DNA of 64,000 bases. Source: Pegoplata infirma. Lineage: Eukaryota > Arthropoda > Insecta > Diptera > Anthomyiidae. Location: positions 128,362,694-128,426,693 of the forward strand of contig OY992537.1 of assembly GCA_963921195.1 (NCBI GenBank), given 5' to 3'. The notes below the pieces were generated by a model. That model was not told where the DNA came from. It saw only the letters and a list, made by a program, of their open reading frames with translations, and made no database searches. Shown piece after piece: positions 23,372 through 34,667 of the stretch; the stretch's first letter is position 1; each line of letters starts with the position of its first letter. Both the position numbers and the translations under genes were made by a program.

Positions 23372-25757
23372 CTGCTGACCGAATAAAATGGGCTCTAGCT
23401 TCATTCAAACCATACAAATCACCTGGACCTGACGGCATTATTTCGGCAATGCTTCAGAACGTCTTCAATATTTTAATTCCGCATCTTTTTTCGATTTTTA
23501 CTGCATGCCTGAAATTTTGCTATATACCAAAAGGATGGAGGAAAGCAAGTATTATATACTTGCCCAAAAGCGGTAAACTTAACCACGCGACGGCAAAAGA
23601 TTACAGACCAATCAGTTTGACATCTTTTCTGTTAAAAACACTGGAAAGGATAATTGATCTATATATACGAGAGCATTTAGGTACAAATTTTCTATCGGAT
23701 GCACAGCATGCTTACCAGCAGGGTAAATCCATAGAGACTGCGCTTCTTTCACTTGTACAGAAGGTAGAAGTATCCCTGGAGTATAAGGAATTTGCTCTTG
23801 CAGCATTTCTGGATATAGAAGGGGCTTTTAACAATGTAAATACAAAGACGATAGTTAATGCTTTGGACAAGGCTTCAACTAACAGTTGTTTGAGTAAATG
23901 GATAGAGCAAATGCTTTCATGTCGGGAAATAACGGCCGAATGGGGTCATGCAGAAACATCTCGTTACGCTACAAGAGGAACACCACAAGGTGGGGTTCTG
24001 TCACCACTGCTCTGGCTCCTGGTATTGGACCCCATTTTAAAGGAACTGAAAACTTTAGGAACCACAACAATAGCATACGCTGATGATGTGGTTATTCTAT
24101 CATGTGGCAAATATCTGGATACTGTATCCGAGATTTTAGAGTGCTCACTTAAGGCTATGTGGAAGTGGGCTTCAGGAAATGGACTTAATGTCAACCCGAA
24201 GGAAACGGAAATGGTCCTTTTTACTAGAAAATACAAAATCCCGGAATTTAGAAAGGTTCGAGTGGGAGGAGTTGAAATTCCAATATCACCGCATGCCAAA
24301 TTTCTTGGAGTGTTCTTGGACAGTAAGCTGTTCTGGAACAAGAACTCTGAAGAAAGAGTAAAAAAGGCAAACAACGCGTATTACGCGTGTAAGAAAATGT
24401 TCGGCAGTACCTGGGGTCTAGAACCTAAAGTCACTTACTGGATTTATACTTCAATCGTAAGACCAATCTTACTCTATGGAGTTTTAGTCTGGCATAAGGC
24501 ACTCGAAAAGGATGTGACGCTTAAAATGTTTCAGAAGCTTCAACGGCAAATGGGACGGAGTATCACTGGCGCTTTGAGAACAACATCAGCCGACTCTATC
24601 GACACTTTATTGCACTTATTACCAATTGATCTCTTTGCTAAGGGCGAGGCTTACAAAGCTTGCCTCAGACTCAAAGAGTCAAATTGGTTCAAGTATCGCA
24701 ACTTTGGACACAGTAACAGTGCTAATATGGACCGTATTGACTCTGATTACACAGTGCCCAAACTATTTTTCGACCGGAAATATGAAGTTAGATTTCCGGA
24801 TCGAGAATTCTGGTCGACCTGGCAGGGCCCTCCTGCGAACTCAATAAATATCTTTACTGATGGAACGAAGCAATCGCATGGTGTTGGAGCTGGTTTCACG
24901 ATACTGGAAATAGACCAACACTTATCTTTTAAATTACCCGTGGATTCGAGTATCTTTCAGGCTGAGATAGCTGCTATATCAAAAGCTGTGGAATATATGG
25001 CAAAGGAAAAAGGTGCCATCTTTAATTTCTACGTGGATAGTCAAGCTCTAAAGGCACTCCTGAGCTACCAAATCAAATCGAAAACGGTTTTAAAGTGTTA
25101 CGAGAATTTAAAACAACTTTGCTTAAATAATGAAGTTACCTTATTATGGGTACCAGGGCACGAAGGAATAGAAGGAAACGAGAAAGCAGATGAACTCGCG
25201 AAACTTGGAGCAGATGCCATAGGTACCATCATAATGCTTTCACTGCCACTCCAGCATTTCAAACTAAAACGAAATACCCTTACTGTCGCCAAAGCAAATC
25301 GAAGATGGAAGGAACTTGGGACAAGTCGTATAAGCAGAATTTTATGGCCACGCTATGATTTAGGAAGAACTAAATTCTTACTTACACTTACGAGAATAGA
25401 ATGTCGTATGTTGACAGGTTTAATAACGGGACACTGTCTTGTCGGAAAACATGCCAAGAACATGAATCTTATTACGAACGCAAGCTGTAAAAGGTGCGAG
25501 ACACCAGACGTCGAGGAGACCATTGAACACATCCTGTGTCACTGCCCGGCTTTGGCACGAACTCGACTGTCAATTATAGGAAGTTCACAGTTCGAGACTT
25601 TGGAGGAAATTACGAGGATATACCTGAAGAGCTTGAAACAATTCGCAATGAAGGTCAATGTATTTAGGTTACATCGATAAGCGGAAAAAGTTTTGTGGTA
25701 TGGACGAATTGGTCTATGCGGAGTGCCCATCTGGCACCGCCACCCTAACCTAACCTA
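23372..25757 (+). mobile_element. 5'-truncated non-LTR retrotransposon with RNase H (LOA/I-like)
   Basis: Similarity begins abruptly at about 23372 inside the RT domain, just after in-frame stops (TAG TAA) near 23366, so the endonuclease and N-terminal RT are missing, as expected from incomplete target-primed reverse transcription. The 3' end has a short untranslated stretch finishing in CCACCCTAACCTAACCTAG, a telomere-like tail seen in some I/LOA-type elements rather than poly(A). Clade assignment is from motif style only. Confidence 0.75.
23449..25680 (+). CDS. Reverse transcriptase-RNase H polyprotein, N-terminally truncated
   Basis: A long uninterrupted frame; 743 residues from the first ATG, but coding similarity starts upstream at about 23372 (the PYKSPGPDG motif lies at about 23416-23442), so the ATG is internal to the original ORF2. 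RT motifs: DYRPISLTS (51-59), LDIEGAFNNV (121-130), TPQGGVLSP (178-186), YADD (210-213). An RNase H domain follows with FTDGT (about 467), an E in FQAEIAA (about 503), FYVDSQ (about 528) and ADELA (about 580). A CCHC-like cluster (CKRC, then H and CHC, about 681-700) sits near the C-terminus. It lacks the endonuclease, so it is not autonomous despite the clean frame. Confidence 0.85.
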   Translation: MLQNVFNILIPHLFSIFTACLKFCYIPKGWRKASIIYLPKSGKLNHATAKDYRPISLTSFLLKTLERIIDLYIREHLGTNFLSDAQHAYQQGKSIETALLSLVQKVEVSLEYKEFALAAFLDIEGAFNNVNTKTIVNALDKASTNSCLSKWIEQMLSCREITAEWGHAETSRYATRGTPQGGVLSPLLWLLVLDPILKELKTLGTTTIAYADDVVILSCGKYLDTVSEILECSLKAMWKWASGNGLNVNPKETEMVLFTRKYKIPEFRKVRVGGVEIPISPHAKFLGVFLDSKLFWNKNSEERVKKANNAYYACKKMFGSTWGLEPKVTYWIYTSIVRPILLYGVLVWHKALEKDVTLKMFQKLQRQMGRSITGALRTTSADSIDTLLHLLPIDLFAKGEAYKACLRLKESNWFKYRNFGHSNSANMDRIDSDYTVPKLFFDRKYEVRFPDREFWSTWQGPPANSINIFTDGTKQSHGVGAGFTILEIDQHLSFKLPVDSSIFQAEIAAISKAVEYMAKEKGAIFNFYVDSQALKALLSYQIKSKTVLKCYENLKQLCLNNEVTLLWVPGHEGIEGNEKADELAKLGADAIGTIIMLSLPLQHFKLKRNTLTVAKANRRWKELGTSRISRILWPRYDLGRTKFLLTLTRIECRMLTGLITGHCLVGKHAKNMNLITNASCKRCETPDVEETIEHILCHCPALARTRLSIIGSSQFETLEEITRIYLKSLKQFAMKVNVFRLHR

Positions 25758-26062
25758 GTATTGACCCGACCCAGACAATAAAAATTTAATTTACTCACCT
25801 TTGTATCAACAACTTTCACTATTATATCCTGATACATTAATAGAATTTCGTGTTTTTCTTGGTTAACAAATTTTTGAACTTTTTGGCACATAATTTTTTT
25901 GTAATTCCAGAGAACCAAAATGTTATGAAACTTTGATCGCAGAGAACAAGCTTTACAATCAATTTTACTTAACTTGTTCTGAATAATTAAAGTGTAATAG
26001 TGTATGATTACTGAAGAACCTGTTCTAGAACAAGTGTGTTCAGAATCGGCTCTGAAAAATTT

Positions 26063-27039
26063 TCGTGGGTTACTTAACTAAAGATTTTCATAAATTGTTT
26101 TTCAATTTAGGCTGGATTACTGAATTCTCCGTTATAAAATAACTCTCCGTCAACAAATTTTGACATAAGGCTCCATTAAATCGACATTTAGCAGCTAACT
26201 GAAACTTGAGTAATCCGCCCTTATTAACCGTCAACAGCAGCTCTGTATTTGAACCCGTCTGGAAATCTACAAGCTGATATTGAATTATCTTTTTGACCGA
26301 TACAACTCTTTCGATCAACGCACATGTTATTTTATTATTTTCATTGCAAATGAATAAACTTACAAATACCCCGCGGTTGTCACCTGCTTATTATTAGTTT
26401 GTTTTGAAAAAAGAAAATAAGTACAAAAAGGTCAAGTGGTTGTTAATATTGAAAATAATAAAAGGATTTTAAGTATTTGTTTGTGTAATAAACACTTCCT
26501 TAAATATGAAACACTGCCGCACTCCGTTAACAAAAGAAACATATGCCCACCATTCGTACTATAAACGATACAATTGAAACACCTCAGGCGGTCATACATT
26601 ACTAAAAAGAAAGAAAACAAAAAATACAATAAAAACTCCTACAAAATAATAATAATCTAAAAATGTAAAATTTTTCTATAAGAAAGATGTCTTTAAGTGT
26701 GTAGATGGAATAAGCATGCGCGCGCATTCGCATAAATTTCAAATAAATTTTCTTAAAATATGAAAAAAATACTACTTTATAATAGGGGTAAACAAAAATA
26801 TTGTACAAAATGTAAAAAAAATATATAAGAGGGTTGTTCGAAATGTTCTCATCATCTTACAATAGAAAACAAGAGCTATATTTTTAAAATTATTTTATAT
26901 AATTTCCTGAAAGTTCAATACACTCACAAGGAAGGTCTTTTACAGGGCACCCACCGATTGTCCTGCAACTTGAATATCGGAATCATGATAGAAAAATAAG
27001 AGTTGCCAGTTTTTTTTAGCTGCCCAATCTCAAATTTAA
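26063..27039. other. Non-coding spacer
   Basis: No gene, terminal repeat or RNA gene recognised. Moderately AT-rich with no long repeats. Confidence 0.5.
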
Positions 27040-28065
27040 CAAGTAGAAAAATTAAATTCGACTTTGCCGAATCTATGAATACCCTCCACAATGCATGTTT
27101 GTTAAATAGTAATACATTTTTTAACGTGAAAAAATTAACAATTTTGATTAGAAATATTTTATTTTGAGTAAAAAACTCTTTTTTTGTCATTTAAAAAAAA
27201 AAGGGAAAAAGAAAAATTACTATTTTTTTTTTGAGTCTAAAATTTTTTTCGAGTGTAATGTTTTTTTACTGTAAAAATATTTCTGAGTGAATGCACGTAC
27301 GTATGTATACAAAATATTGTAATTTTTGTAAAAAAAAACTAAATTTTTTTTTGTGTACATTTTTTTTTGAGTGTAAAATTTTTTTTTGAGTGTAAAATTT
27401 TTTTTGAGTGTAAAATTTTTTTCGAGTGTGGCTTTTAAGTTACCAATGCTTTTAAAACTAAACAAGTTTAAAAAGCATTGCTTTAAATTTAAACAAGTTT
27501 GAAAAGCATTGTTTAGTTACCACCAATGCTTTTAAAACTTGTTAAAACACGTGGCATTTTAGATGAAACTAATTTGAAATTTAGGGTTTTGCTTATAACT
27601 TTTGAACCACTGGACCGATTAAGCTGAAATTTTAAACCAAACAGACCCGGGGAACGGCAAAGATACATGCCAAGCTTCAGTATTCTCATTATTGTCTTTC
27701 GAAAGTTATCGTGTTTTTTATCTCGTAAATTTGCGAAACACCCTTGCCGAAATTTACTCTTTTGCTCATAACTTTTGAACCACTCGACCGATTTGGCTGG
27801 ATTGCAATACCAACCTGACCAGGTAAATGACAAACATATATGCCAAACTTCAGTAGCCTCTGTAAGGTCTTTCAAAAGTTAGCGTGTTTTCTACGGACAG
27901 ACAGACAGACGGACGGACGGACGGACATCGCTAGATCGACTTAAAATCGATCGAGGATCATAAATATATATACTTTATGGGGTCCTAGACCAATATTTCG
28001 AGGTGTTACAAACGGAATGACAAACTTATATATACCCTATATCACTAGAGTGGAGGGTATAAAAA
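27040..28065 (+). mobile_element. mini-me/DINE-like repeat (copy B)
   Basis: Starts ACAAGTAGAAAAATTAAATT with the CGACTTTGCCGAATC hairpin and ATACCCTCCAC. The interior has T-rich units ending GAGTGTAAAA (27230-27430). A GACAGACAGACAGACGGACG tract near 27900 is followed by the conserved CGCTAGATCGACTTAAAATC and ATATATATACTTTATGGGG, and it ends AGTGGAGGGTATAAAAA. This matches copies C, D and E. Confidence 0.75.
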
Positions 28066-28345
28066 TGGGTTATACAGTCAAACTCGATTATAACGAATTC
28101 TCGGTTTTAACGAACAAAGTCCCGACGTTTTGGCATCAATTATGACTCAAAATACTTCTTTTATAACAAATCCTCGGTTAAAACGAACTGATTACTATGA
28201 TCCCACGAACACAATTTCATGTGTATTTACCTTTTTATAACGAACTTCCATAAATATTTTTTTTTATGTCTGGCAATCATGTTTATAACTTCCAAAGTTT
28301 GGAAATTTTTGGTTTATATTATAATTTTGATAAAATTTATTTATA

Positions 28346-29249
28346 AGGGGTGGTCCAATAACAAGTATCTTTTTAAAAATGCAATAAAATGATCAATACT
28401 CAACTTTTTTTGGAATATTATGACTTTATTTGGAAGAGCAAACATTCCCTTTTTTTATGGCAAACGACTTCATTGATGCGTCTTCGGCTTGCTCCGCTGT
28501 ATCGCGTTGTAGCGCAGTACTGCGCTGCCAAACTGCACGTTTTTCGAAAAAAAGTTTTTAACCGAAATAAAGCACTCAAATGAGGTTATGTTAACAAACA
28601 AATTGCTACATCTTGGGATCGGAAAACTCGCACGGTATTGTAAAGAATCTAATTCATCTATAGGAAGCAACAGATTTGAGTATCAGCATCATTACACAAT
28701 ATTTTCAAAAGTACAGATGAAAACACCATTTTCGTTAAAGATGAGCGCTACAGAGCCATGATTACCGACTTTTTGTTGGCCGTAATAGAATATATTAACT
28801 TGGATGACATTTATTTTCAGAAGGATGTCGCAATATGTCCCACAGTCCATCAAACAATCGATATTTTGCGCACTTAGTTCGGAAATCGTGTTTTTAGCCA
28901 TATTCGCGGTGACAATTGATCACTTCAGAGCTGCCGATTAATACCTTTAGAAATTTTTTTGAGGGGTCTCGTTAAAGATTCATGCAACATGGGAAATCCA
29001 GAAATGTTCTAGGCCCTTTCGACGAATATCGTTCAAGCCATTCGTGAGATAGAACCAGAAACATAAGAAAAATGGGTGCCGAGAATGAGCTACTGCGGAG
29101 CTAACCAAGGCAGCCGCATGAATGAAGTCGTTTGCCATAAATAATGGGAATATTTGCTCTTTCAAATAAAGCCATAAGGTTCCAAAACTATTAAGTATTG
29201 TTCATTTCATTGCATGTTTTAAAAAGATACTTGTTATTGGACCACCCTG
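28346..29249 (+). mobile_element. mariner-like element with unusually long inverted ends
   Basis: Ends share GGGTGGTCCAATAACAAGTA (inverted at right), with TA at 28344-28345 and 29250-29251. The inverted similarity continues about 150 bp inward, so the left arm is an inverted copy of the 3' coding end of the transposase (GGCAAACGACTTCATT on the left; its inverse near 29130). It lies inside the pogo-like MITE. Confidence 0.8.
28718..29148 (+). pseudogene. Tc1/mariner-family transposase remnant
   Basis: Plus-strand translation shows the motif series expected of an insect mariner-like transposase C-terminal half: KDERYRAMITDFLL, DDIYFQKDVAICPT with the catalytic-type D, TVHQTIDILRT, then after damage IVQAIREIEPET, EKWVPRMSYCGAN and GSRMNEVV. 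At least four in-frame stops (the first after DILRT near 28878) and a frame change between the halves kill it. The N-terminal half is absent. Family recognition is from remembered motif style, not from a search. Confidence 0.75.
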
Positions 29250-29435
29250 TATTTTTGTTTTCTTCTCAATAAATAGTTTATTTACAAAAAAACTTAAAAA
29301 AAACCAAATTGGACCGATTTGTTATGGAAATAAAACTAGGTTGATAAAAAAATATACCCGCGTGCAGCGAACTTCGCTTATAACGAACTATATTTACTGG
29401 TATTTCGGAGTTAGTTATAACCGGGTTTGACTGTA

Positions 29436-29869
29436 TATGACTTTGCGGGTCGCACGTTTATACATTTCCATATAAACTACCAACGTTTATACATTTTTGA
29501 AAATAACGATCTTAAATAAGCCGAATTTGGACACGACCGGTACGGCATTCGATCTGTATTAAATGCTCGTATAGTTTCTTTTGAAGAAAGGGGGAAAACT
29601 CCCAAAAATGAAAAAAATCCCGTTTTTACTCTCTCCTCTAACCCGCTGAATGTGAGTTTGGGCTGCTAAAAAAACCAGGTAACGCTTATTTTGCTCCACT
29701 CTTTCCTACATGCAAGTTTCAGGACAATCGGTGGGTGCCCTGTCAAAGACCTTCCTTGTCAGTCCTACGTTTTTCTAGCAATTAGAAATCAATAGAAGTC
29801 AGTCCCCCATTTCCCCCCCCCCCTGGATACGTGCCTGACTTTACAAAAATATACTTTTTTTGCACAGAC
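29436..29869. other. Non-coding spacer
   Basis: Nothing recognised except C-rich tracts near 29810-29822. It may be flanking repeat debris. Confidence 0.45.
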
Positions 29870-31050
29870 TTCTAAAGTCCCATACAAACGCCCCCTTTAG
29901 ATTAGGCTTAAATGACTCTAACAACCGTATTATAATAGATATCACTTTAAATTACAATGGAATCGGGTCAGTCCTTCTCGTAGTCCCCATACTCCCGATA
30001 TTCCCATACTTCCCTCAAAATTCACAAAAATTGAAATATTTGATAAATATATTATTTTTAGGTTTTAAACATGCACTTAAATAACCTAATCACATCGGAA
30101 TATAATTGGACCATTTTTGGACTTAGTCCCCCATACAAAAATTTCGACCGATATTCAGTTAAATCGATCTATTGGCAATAAAATAAAACAATTCCACTAA
30201 AATTTAATCTGTGTGTTTTCTGCACTTAATAAAGATCTTTCAAAAGATAGATCCAATCTGTCCATTAGCCTGTCCCGAAAATGGCCTCTTTTTGGAATTT
30301 CGCTTGGTAATAACAAAAACATTTCGCGTATGAGAAAAATATTTGGAGTATGTCTTTGCCTCCCTACAACCGGTTAAAGTTCGCAATCGTAGTGTATTTT
30401 GTCAAAAAAAAATATTTTTTGTTTTGGCCACTATTGGTGTCAAAATTCGCGGAATGTTTAGTACATTAATGGAAAAATATTTAAAAAGTTTTCATGGAAT
30501 AATTTTGGTCAACCAGAGCATTTTAAGATACAAAAATCTAAATTTTTGGCAATATTGAACTTTAAATTTTTATATTGACGCGGATGTTACTCAATCAAGC
30601 TCAAAAGGGTACTTTAAATCGTCCATGTTCTTTTAGTACCATTTTAAGCCACTTAAAAAAAAGTAAAAAAAAAAATAAAAAAAAAAATTTATTTCACCAG
30701 TTTTTGCAACAAAAATTGAAAAAAAGGATTAAATTTCACCATGCAAATATTTTTCCCTTAATGTGCTCCACATTCTTAAAATTTTGACACCAATTGCAGC
30801 CAAAGCAAAAAATATTTTTTTTGACAAAATACACTACGATTGCGAACTTTAGCCGGTTGTAGGGAGGCAAAGACAGAATCTAATTTTGTTTGGATTATTT
30901 TTCCCATTATCAGCTCTTGAGAGAGCATTGTTTTTTTGCTATTACCTTTAATTTTATTTTTCGGGACAGGCTACTGTCCATGTTTGTATTTGGGACCCAA
31001 GTACAAACATCGACAGATAAAGTCGGTCTTGACCGACCATAACTTTCTTA
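29870..31050 (-). mobile_element. mini-me/DINE-like repeat, copy-A subfamily, minus strand
   Basis: Its right end is the inverse of AGTCGGTCAAGACCGACC seen at the start of copy A, and nearby stretches match copy A inverted (TAATAAAGA-CTTTCA, GATAGATCCAAT, GTCCATGTTTG). It is degraded on the left and split by the TA-flanked element at 30268-30971. Confidence 0.6.
30268..30971. mobile_element. TA-flanked foldback MITE
   Basis: Ends are GCCTGTCCCGAAAA and its inverse, with TA at 30266-30267 and 30972-30973. A second, stronger inverted repeat lies inside (TGTCTTTGCCTCCCTACAAC at 30351; inverse ending at 30875), with arms of about 105 bp. Rejoined flanks read GTCCAT-TA-CTGTCCATG within the host repeat. 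No coding frame. Confidence 0.75.
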
Positions 31051-31068
31051 CTCGTTTAATATTGGAAA

Positions 31069-31680
31069 AGTGTATGTTAAAGTTATTCATATTTTTTTTT
31101 ATTCGAATTCCCAATAAAATTAACTAACTTTTGCAAGAAATCCGGATCAAGGATACTATCAGGACATTATTTATAAGAAATTTCAAAATGTCCTTTTTTT
31201 GGTTATGTCCCTATAAGTATCCGAATAAAGTAGACACTCCAATAAAAAGAACTTGGGGCTAAAATTTAAAATCCATTGAGTATATCTAGAAATATTTGCA
31301 AAAGAAGTCAAAATTTTAAAGAAAATTTGAATATATTTTTCATACATTTTTTTGTACCAATTTTTTTGATATTTTGTTAAAACTAAAAACAAAAAAAACA
31401 TTTCTTAAAGTATTTTTGCCTACTAAACATGAATATGATTCGATCGAGTCCGGATTTCTTGCAAACGTTAGGTAATTTTATTGGGAATTCGAATACAAAA
31501 AATATGAATAAATACACTTTTCCAATATTAAAAAAAAAAATCTGTTTTGAGGGCTTGGTCCACAAAAAATGAAAATGCCTATACCTCGAGAAGGCGATTT
31601 GCTACAACTTTTCTGACAGATTCGTGTTTATGAGGAAAAAATACTTTAGAAAATGTACTTTAGAAGTTTGTGCAAAAAAA
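31069..31680. repeat. Dispersed repeat shared with 18.7 and 21.4 kb
   Basis: ATTCGAATTCCCAATAAAAT, AGAAATCCGGAT, ACATTTT-TTTTTTGGTTATG and CTATAAGTATCCGAAT recur in the same order at 18728-19210 and inverted at 21375-21560. No terminal repeats found. Confidence 0.6.
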
Positions 31681-33724
31681 AAATTGATTTTTGTAGAGTA
31701 GTGAAATTTACAATCAATTTAGAGTGCAAAGAAAATTAAAATATTTTGAAAAAGGGTGTTTTTAACTTAATGGACCGTTATAATTTTTTGAAGTTTAAGA
31801 ATTTCGGGTTTTCAACACATTTTAATAAAACAAAAGCACTAAACGAAGTGATCGAGAAAAACTATAAATATTTCAAAAGTTATATAAAAGTTATACAAAA
31901 TTTTAGGTTACCACACAGAAAAAAATTTAAAAAAAATATTTGAGTAAATTTTTAATACTATTGAGTAAAAAATTACTCAATTTTGCACCAGTAAACGATT
32001 TAATAGTATTGAGTAAATTTTTAATAAAAATTTATTAAATGTTTAAAAAAATATTTGAGTAAATTTTTAATTGACACAATTAAAAATTTACTGAAAATTT
32101 ATCTATTTATTTTTTTAAAAGTTTAAAAAAGTTTTTAAATTTTTTACAAAAAAAAACAAAAAACTTGTTTTTTCAAACTTTAATAAACATATTTATATCT
32201 TAAAAACATAGGAAAATTTTATTAAGACGGTTACAAACTTTCATATACATACACAAAAAACTATAAACTAAACGAGAATTAAAAAAACTACGAGATTTAA
32301 AAAAAAAATAAAAAAACTATTAAATTTTTATTAAGTTATTTACTTAAATTGTTTTTAAAATTTTTAAGTAAATTTTTAATTGCGTCAATTCAAAAATTAT
32401 TCAATTTTTGTTTTTAAATTTAATCAAGTGATTACTCAAATTTGTTTCCTCCGTATTTTTTTCTGGGCATAACTGAAATTCGGGTTGTTTTAAAAGAAAA
32501 TGTTGCTGACTCAAAAACAATTCGAAATTTTTGAGCCATGTAATAAAAATTTCTGGAGTTTGGTTTACCATATCTGCTTAAAACATAAATATTTTTACAA
32601 TAAATTCATTGTATTGTTATGTTAAATTTTTTTCACAACATTTTTAATTCAGTTTTTTGTTGAATTTGTAATTTTTATATTTCATAGTTTAAAGTTATTT
32701 TATTTTCATTCTTCCGCTATAATCAACCATGCTAGGCCATTTAAATTAGTACATATGACGCAATACACACCAAATATATGTATTAAAAAAACTAATCTAC
32801 ATGGAAAGTCCTTTTTGATACTAGAAAGGAAGGTATCCTTTGATGGCTTCTAGGTTTGGCAACTATTTCAATATTGTCATTGACGGAAAACCCTTTAAAA
32901 ATGACTACCGATTCCAACACCGATATAAAGCCTTTCAAACAGCTGTGACGATTTAACACCAATACGGAAATTGTATTTTTATTTTTTTAAATTACAACTG
33001 CAGCGCTACGTTAGGTAAGGAATGACCCCTATATTTATAACCCCCAGCCATGTTTGTGTAAGTAATAATCATCCAACCAACCACAGTGAATTTTGTAAGT
33101 TTCTAGCCCTAAGGCTCTAGTTTCTTTTAGGTTTTTTTTTTAACTGTCAAAATAAAAGATTATGCCTGAAGACATAGTTGTAGTGGTATTTTATTTATAT
33201 TTAAATTTTATTTAGTTGCTTTTTTTTATATATATATTTTATTACATGAAAAGAAGACAAATTACTTAAAATACGACTCTGTAACTATGATGTGTATTAA
33301 TGTATAATTGTAGCCGTTAAATAGTTAGTAGTATGTATGACTAACAATAAGGCTATGAATAACACCATTTATATTTTTGAAATTTGGACAAGGGAATTTT
33401 CTATTAATTTTGAAGCGCTTAACACGAATATCAAAAAAATAAAATCCCTCAAACGGCTTTCGAGATATCGCTATTTGAAATTTGCAAAAATTGCGATTTT
33501 TCCTATGATCGAGAAATTAAAAAAAGGCTAAAAATTTAATTCCCTTGATCCTTTTATAGAGCTTGAGACAGTTCTTTATTTAAACTTAAGTTGAGCCAAA
33601 TCTGATCATTTTAACCCCTAGAGCCCTTCCATCAAAGTTTTGAAATTTTGGAAAAATGTCCACGAAAGTTTTTGGTTTTTTTACAAATGAAAAAAATAAA
33701 CAAAAATATCTTGCGACACATTTT
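31681..33724. other. Non-coding, MITE-like AT-rich DNA
   Basis: 31915-32467 looks like a MITE rich in AGTAAATTTTTAAT with CACAGAAAAAAAT at the left and an inverted ATTTTTTTCTG at the right. 32468-33240 has no recognised feature. 33345-33700 resembles 38100-38650 at low similarity. No gene supported. Confidence 0.45.
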
Positions 33725-33955
33725 TTAACATGATAATGTTTTTAAGCTGGTGTCTAATTTTAAAAATGTTGCAGGACGCAACCTCAGTTTGAGGTTAACG
33801 AAAAAGAAAACAAGAATTACTATTTTCATTTTATTAAAACCAAAAATTTTAATAACTTGGGTTTGTAACTTGGATAATAGTTTACCTTGTGGTGAATAAA
33901 ACCGTTCTTCACCAGCTTGTAAATAAAAAGTAACATAATTATTTTTCAACAAAAA
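33725..33955 (-). repeat. ~230-bp dispersed repeat (copy 1)
   Basis: About 80% similar by eye to 53635-53880 in the opposite orientation. Both can be translated to a KNNYVTFY...AGE...LLSKLQTQV series, but codon differences are mostly replacements, so this does not look like selected coding sequence. Both copies abut A/T-rich TTGATGAAAA arrays. Confidence 0.6.
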
Positions 33956-34587
33956 AAAAATGTTTTTAATCAAATTTTTTTGTTTCATAAAATTTTTTTC
34001 CATCAATTTTTTTTTTTTTATCAATTTTTTTTTTTTCATCAAACTTTTTTTTTCATCAAATTTTTTTTTTCATAATTTTTTTAACTGAATTTTTATTTAG
34101 TTCGGTTTGAGTCCATATTAATTATTATTTCTCAGAAATAATTAATATGGACTTTGAGTCCATATTAATTATTATTTCTCAGAAATAATTAATATGGACT
34201 CAAACCGAACTAAATAAAAATTCAGTTATAAAATATACAGTCCAACAATAAACACAATTAATAATTTTTTTTTTCATAATTTTTTTTTTCATCATTTTTT
34301 TTATCAAATTTTTTTTTTCTATCAAATTTTTTTTTCATCATTTTTTTTTTCGTCAAATTTTTTTTTCATAATTTTTTTTTTTCATTAATTTTTTTCATCA
34401 ATTTTTTTCTTTATCAAATTTTTTTTTTTATCAAATTTTTCAATTTTTTTTTCATCAAATTTTTTTTTTCATTAAATTTAATTTTCCATCAAAAATTTTT
34501 TTTTTATAATTTTTTTTTTATCATATTTTTTTATCTATTTTTTTCATCAAATTTTGTATTATCAATTTTTTTCTCACCAAAAAAATT
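33956..34587. repeat. TTTTTTTTTCATCAAA simple/minisatellite array
   Basis: Roughly 25 irregular copies of (T)nCATCAAA or (T)nCATAA, interrupted by the palindrome at 34084-34226. A similar inverted array is at 53440-53640, with weaker ones at 37720-37920. Confidence 0.75.
34084..34226. mobile_element. Near-perfect palindromic MITE, TA-flanked
   Basis: 143 bp, nearly all inverted repeat: ACTGAATTTTTATTTAGTTC at the left and its exact inverse at the right. A nested hairpin (GAGTCCATATTAATTATT ... AATAATTAATATGGACT) is present twice. TA on each side (34082-34083, 34227-34228) suggests a Tc1/mariner-type MITE. Confidence 0.8.
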
Positions 34588-34667
34588 GTATACCCTCCAA
34601 CCACAGTATTGGGGTATACTCACTTTGTCATTCCGTTTGTAACGCATAAAAATATCGGTCTGGGACC

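Larger units (their letters stand above)
22979..26062. mobile_element. Possible terminal-repeat element hosting a non-LTR insertion
   Basis: The left end CCCAGCAAAATTTTCGG is followed by GAACCGGTTCT-type motifs and TCTTGTTCAACACTG. The right end (about 25980-26062) has inverted relatives: CTGTTCTAGAACAAG, then GAAAAATTTTCGTGGG. The match is imperfect, so this is tentative. Confidence 0.35.
28075..29433. mobile_element. pogo/Tigger-like MITE, TA-flanked
   Basis: Ends are CAGTCAAACTCGATTATAAC and its inverse (GTTATAACCGGGTTTGACTG), flanked by TA at 28073-28074 and 29434-29435. TA target and CAGT..-type ends with TTATAACGAA repeats fit the pogo/Tigger branch of Tc1/mariner. It is split by the mariner-like element at 28346-29249 and has no transposase of its own. 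Confidence 0.75.

Noticed and set aside
23964..24374. 136-codon minus-strand frame
   Set aside because: Antisense shadow of the reverse transcriptase frame.
33725..34042. Conserved KNNYVTFY protein
   Set aside because: Differences from its second copy are mostly amino-acid replacements, and the start lies in a homopolymer array.
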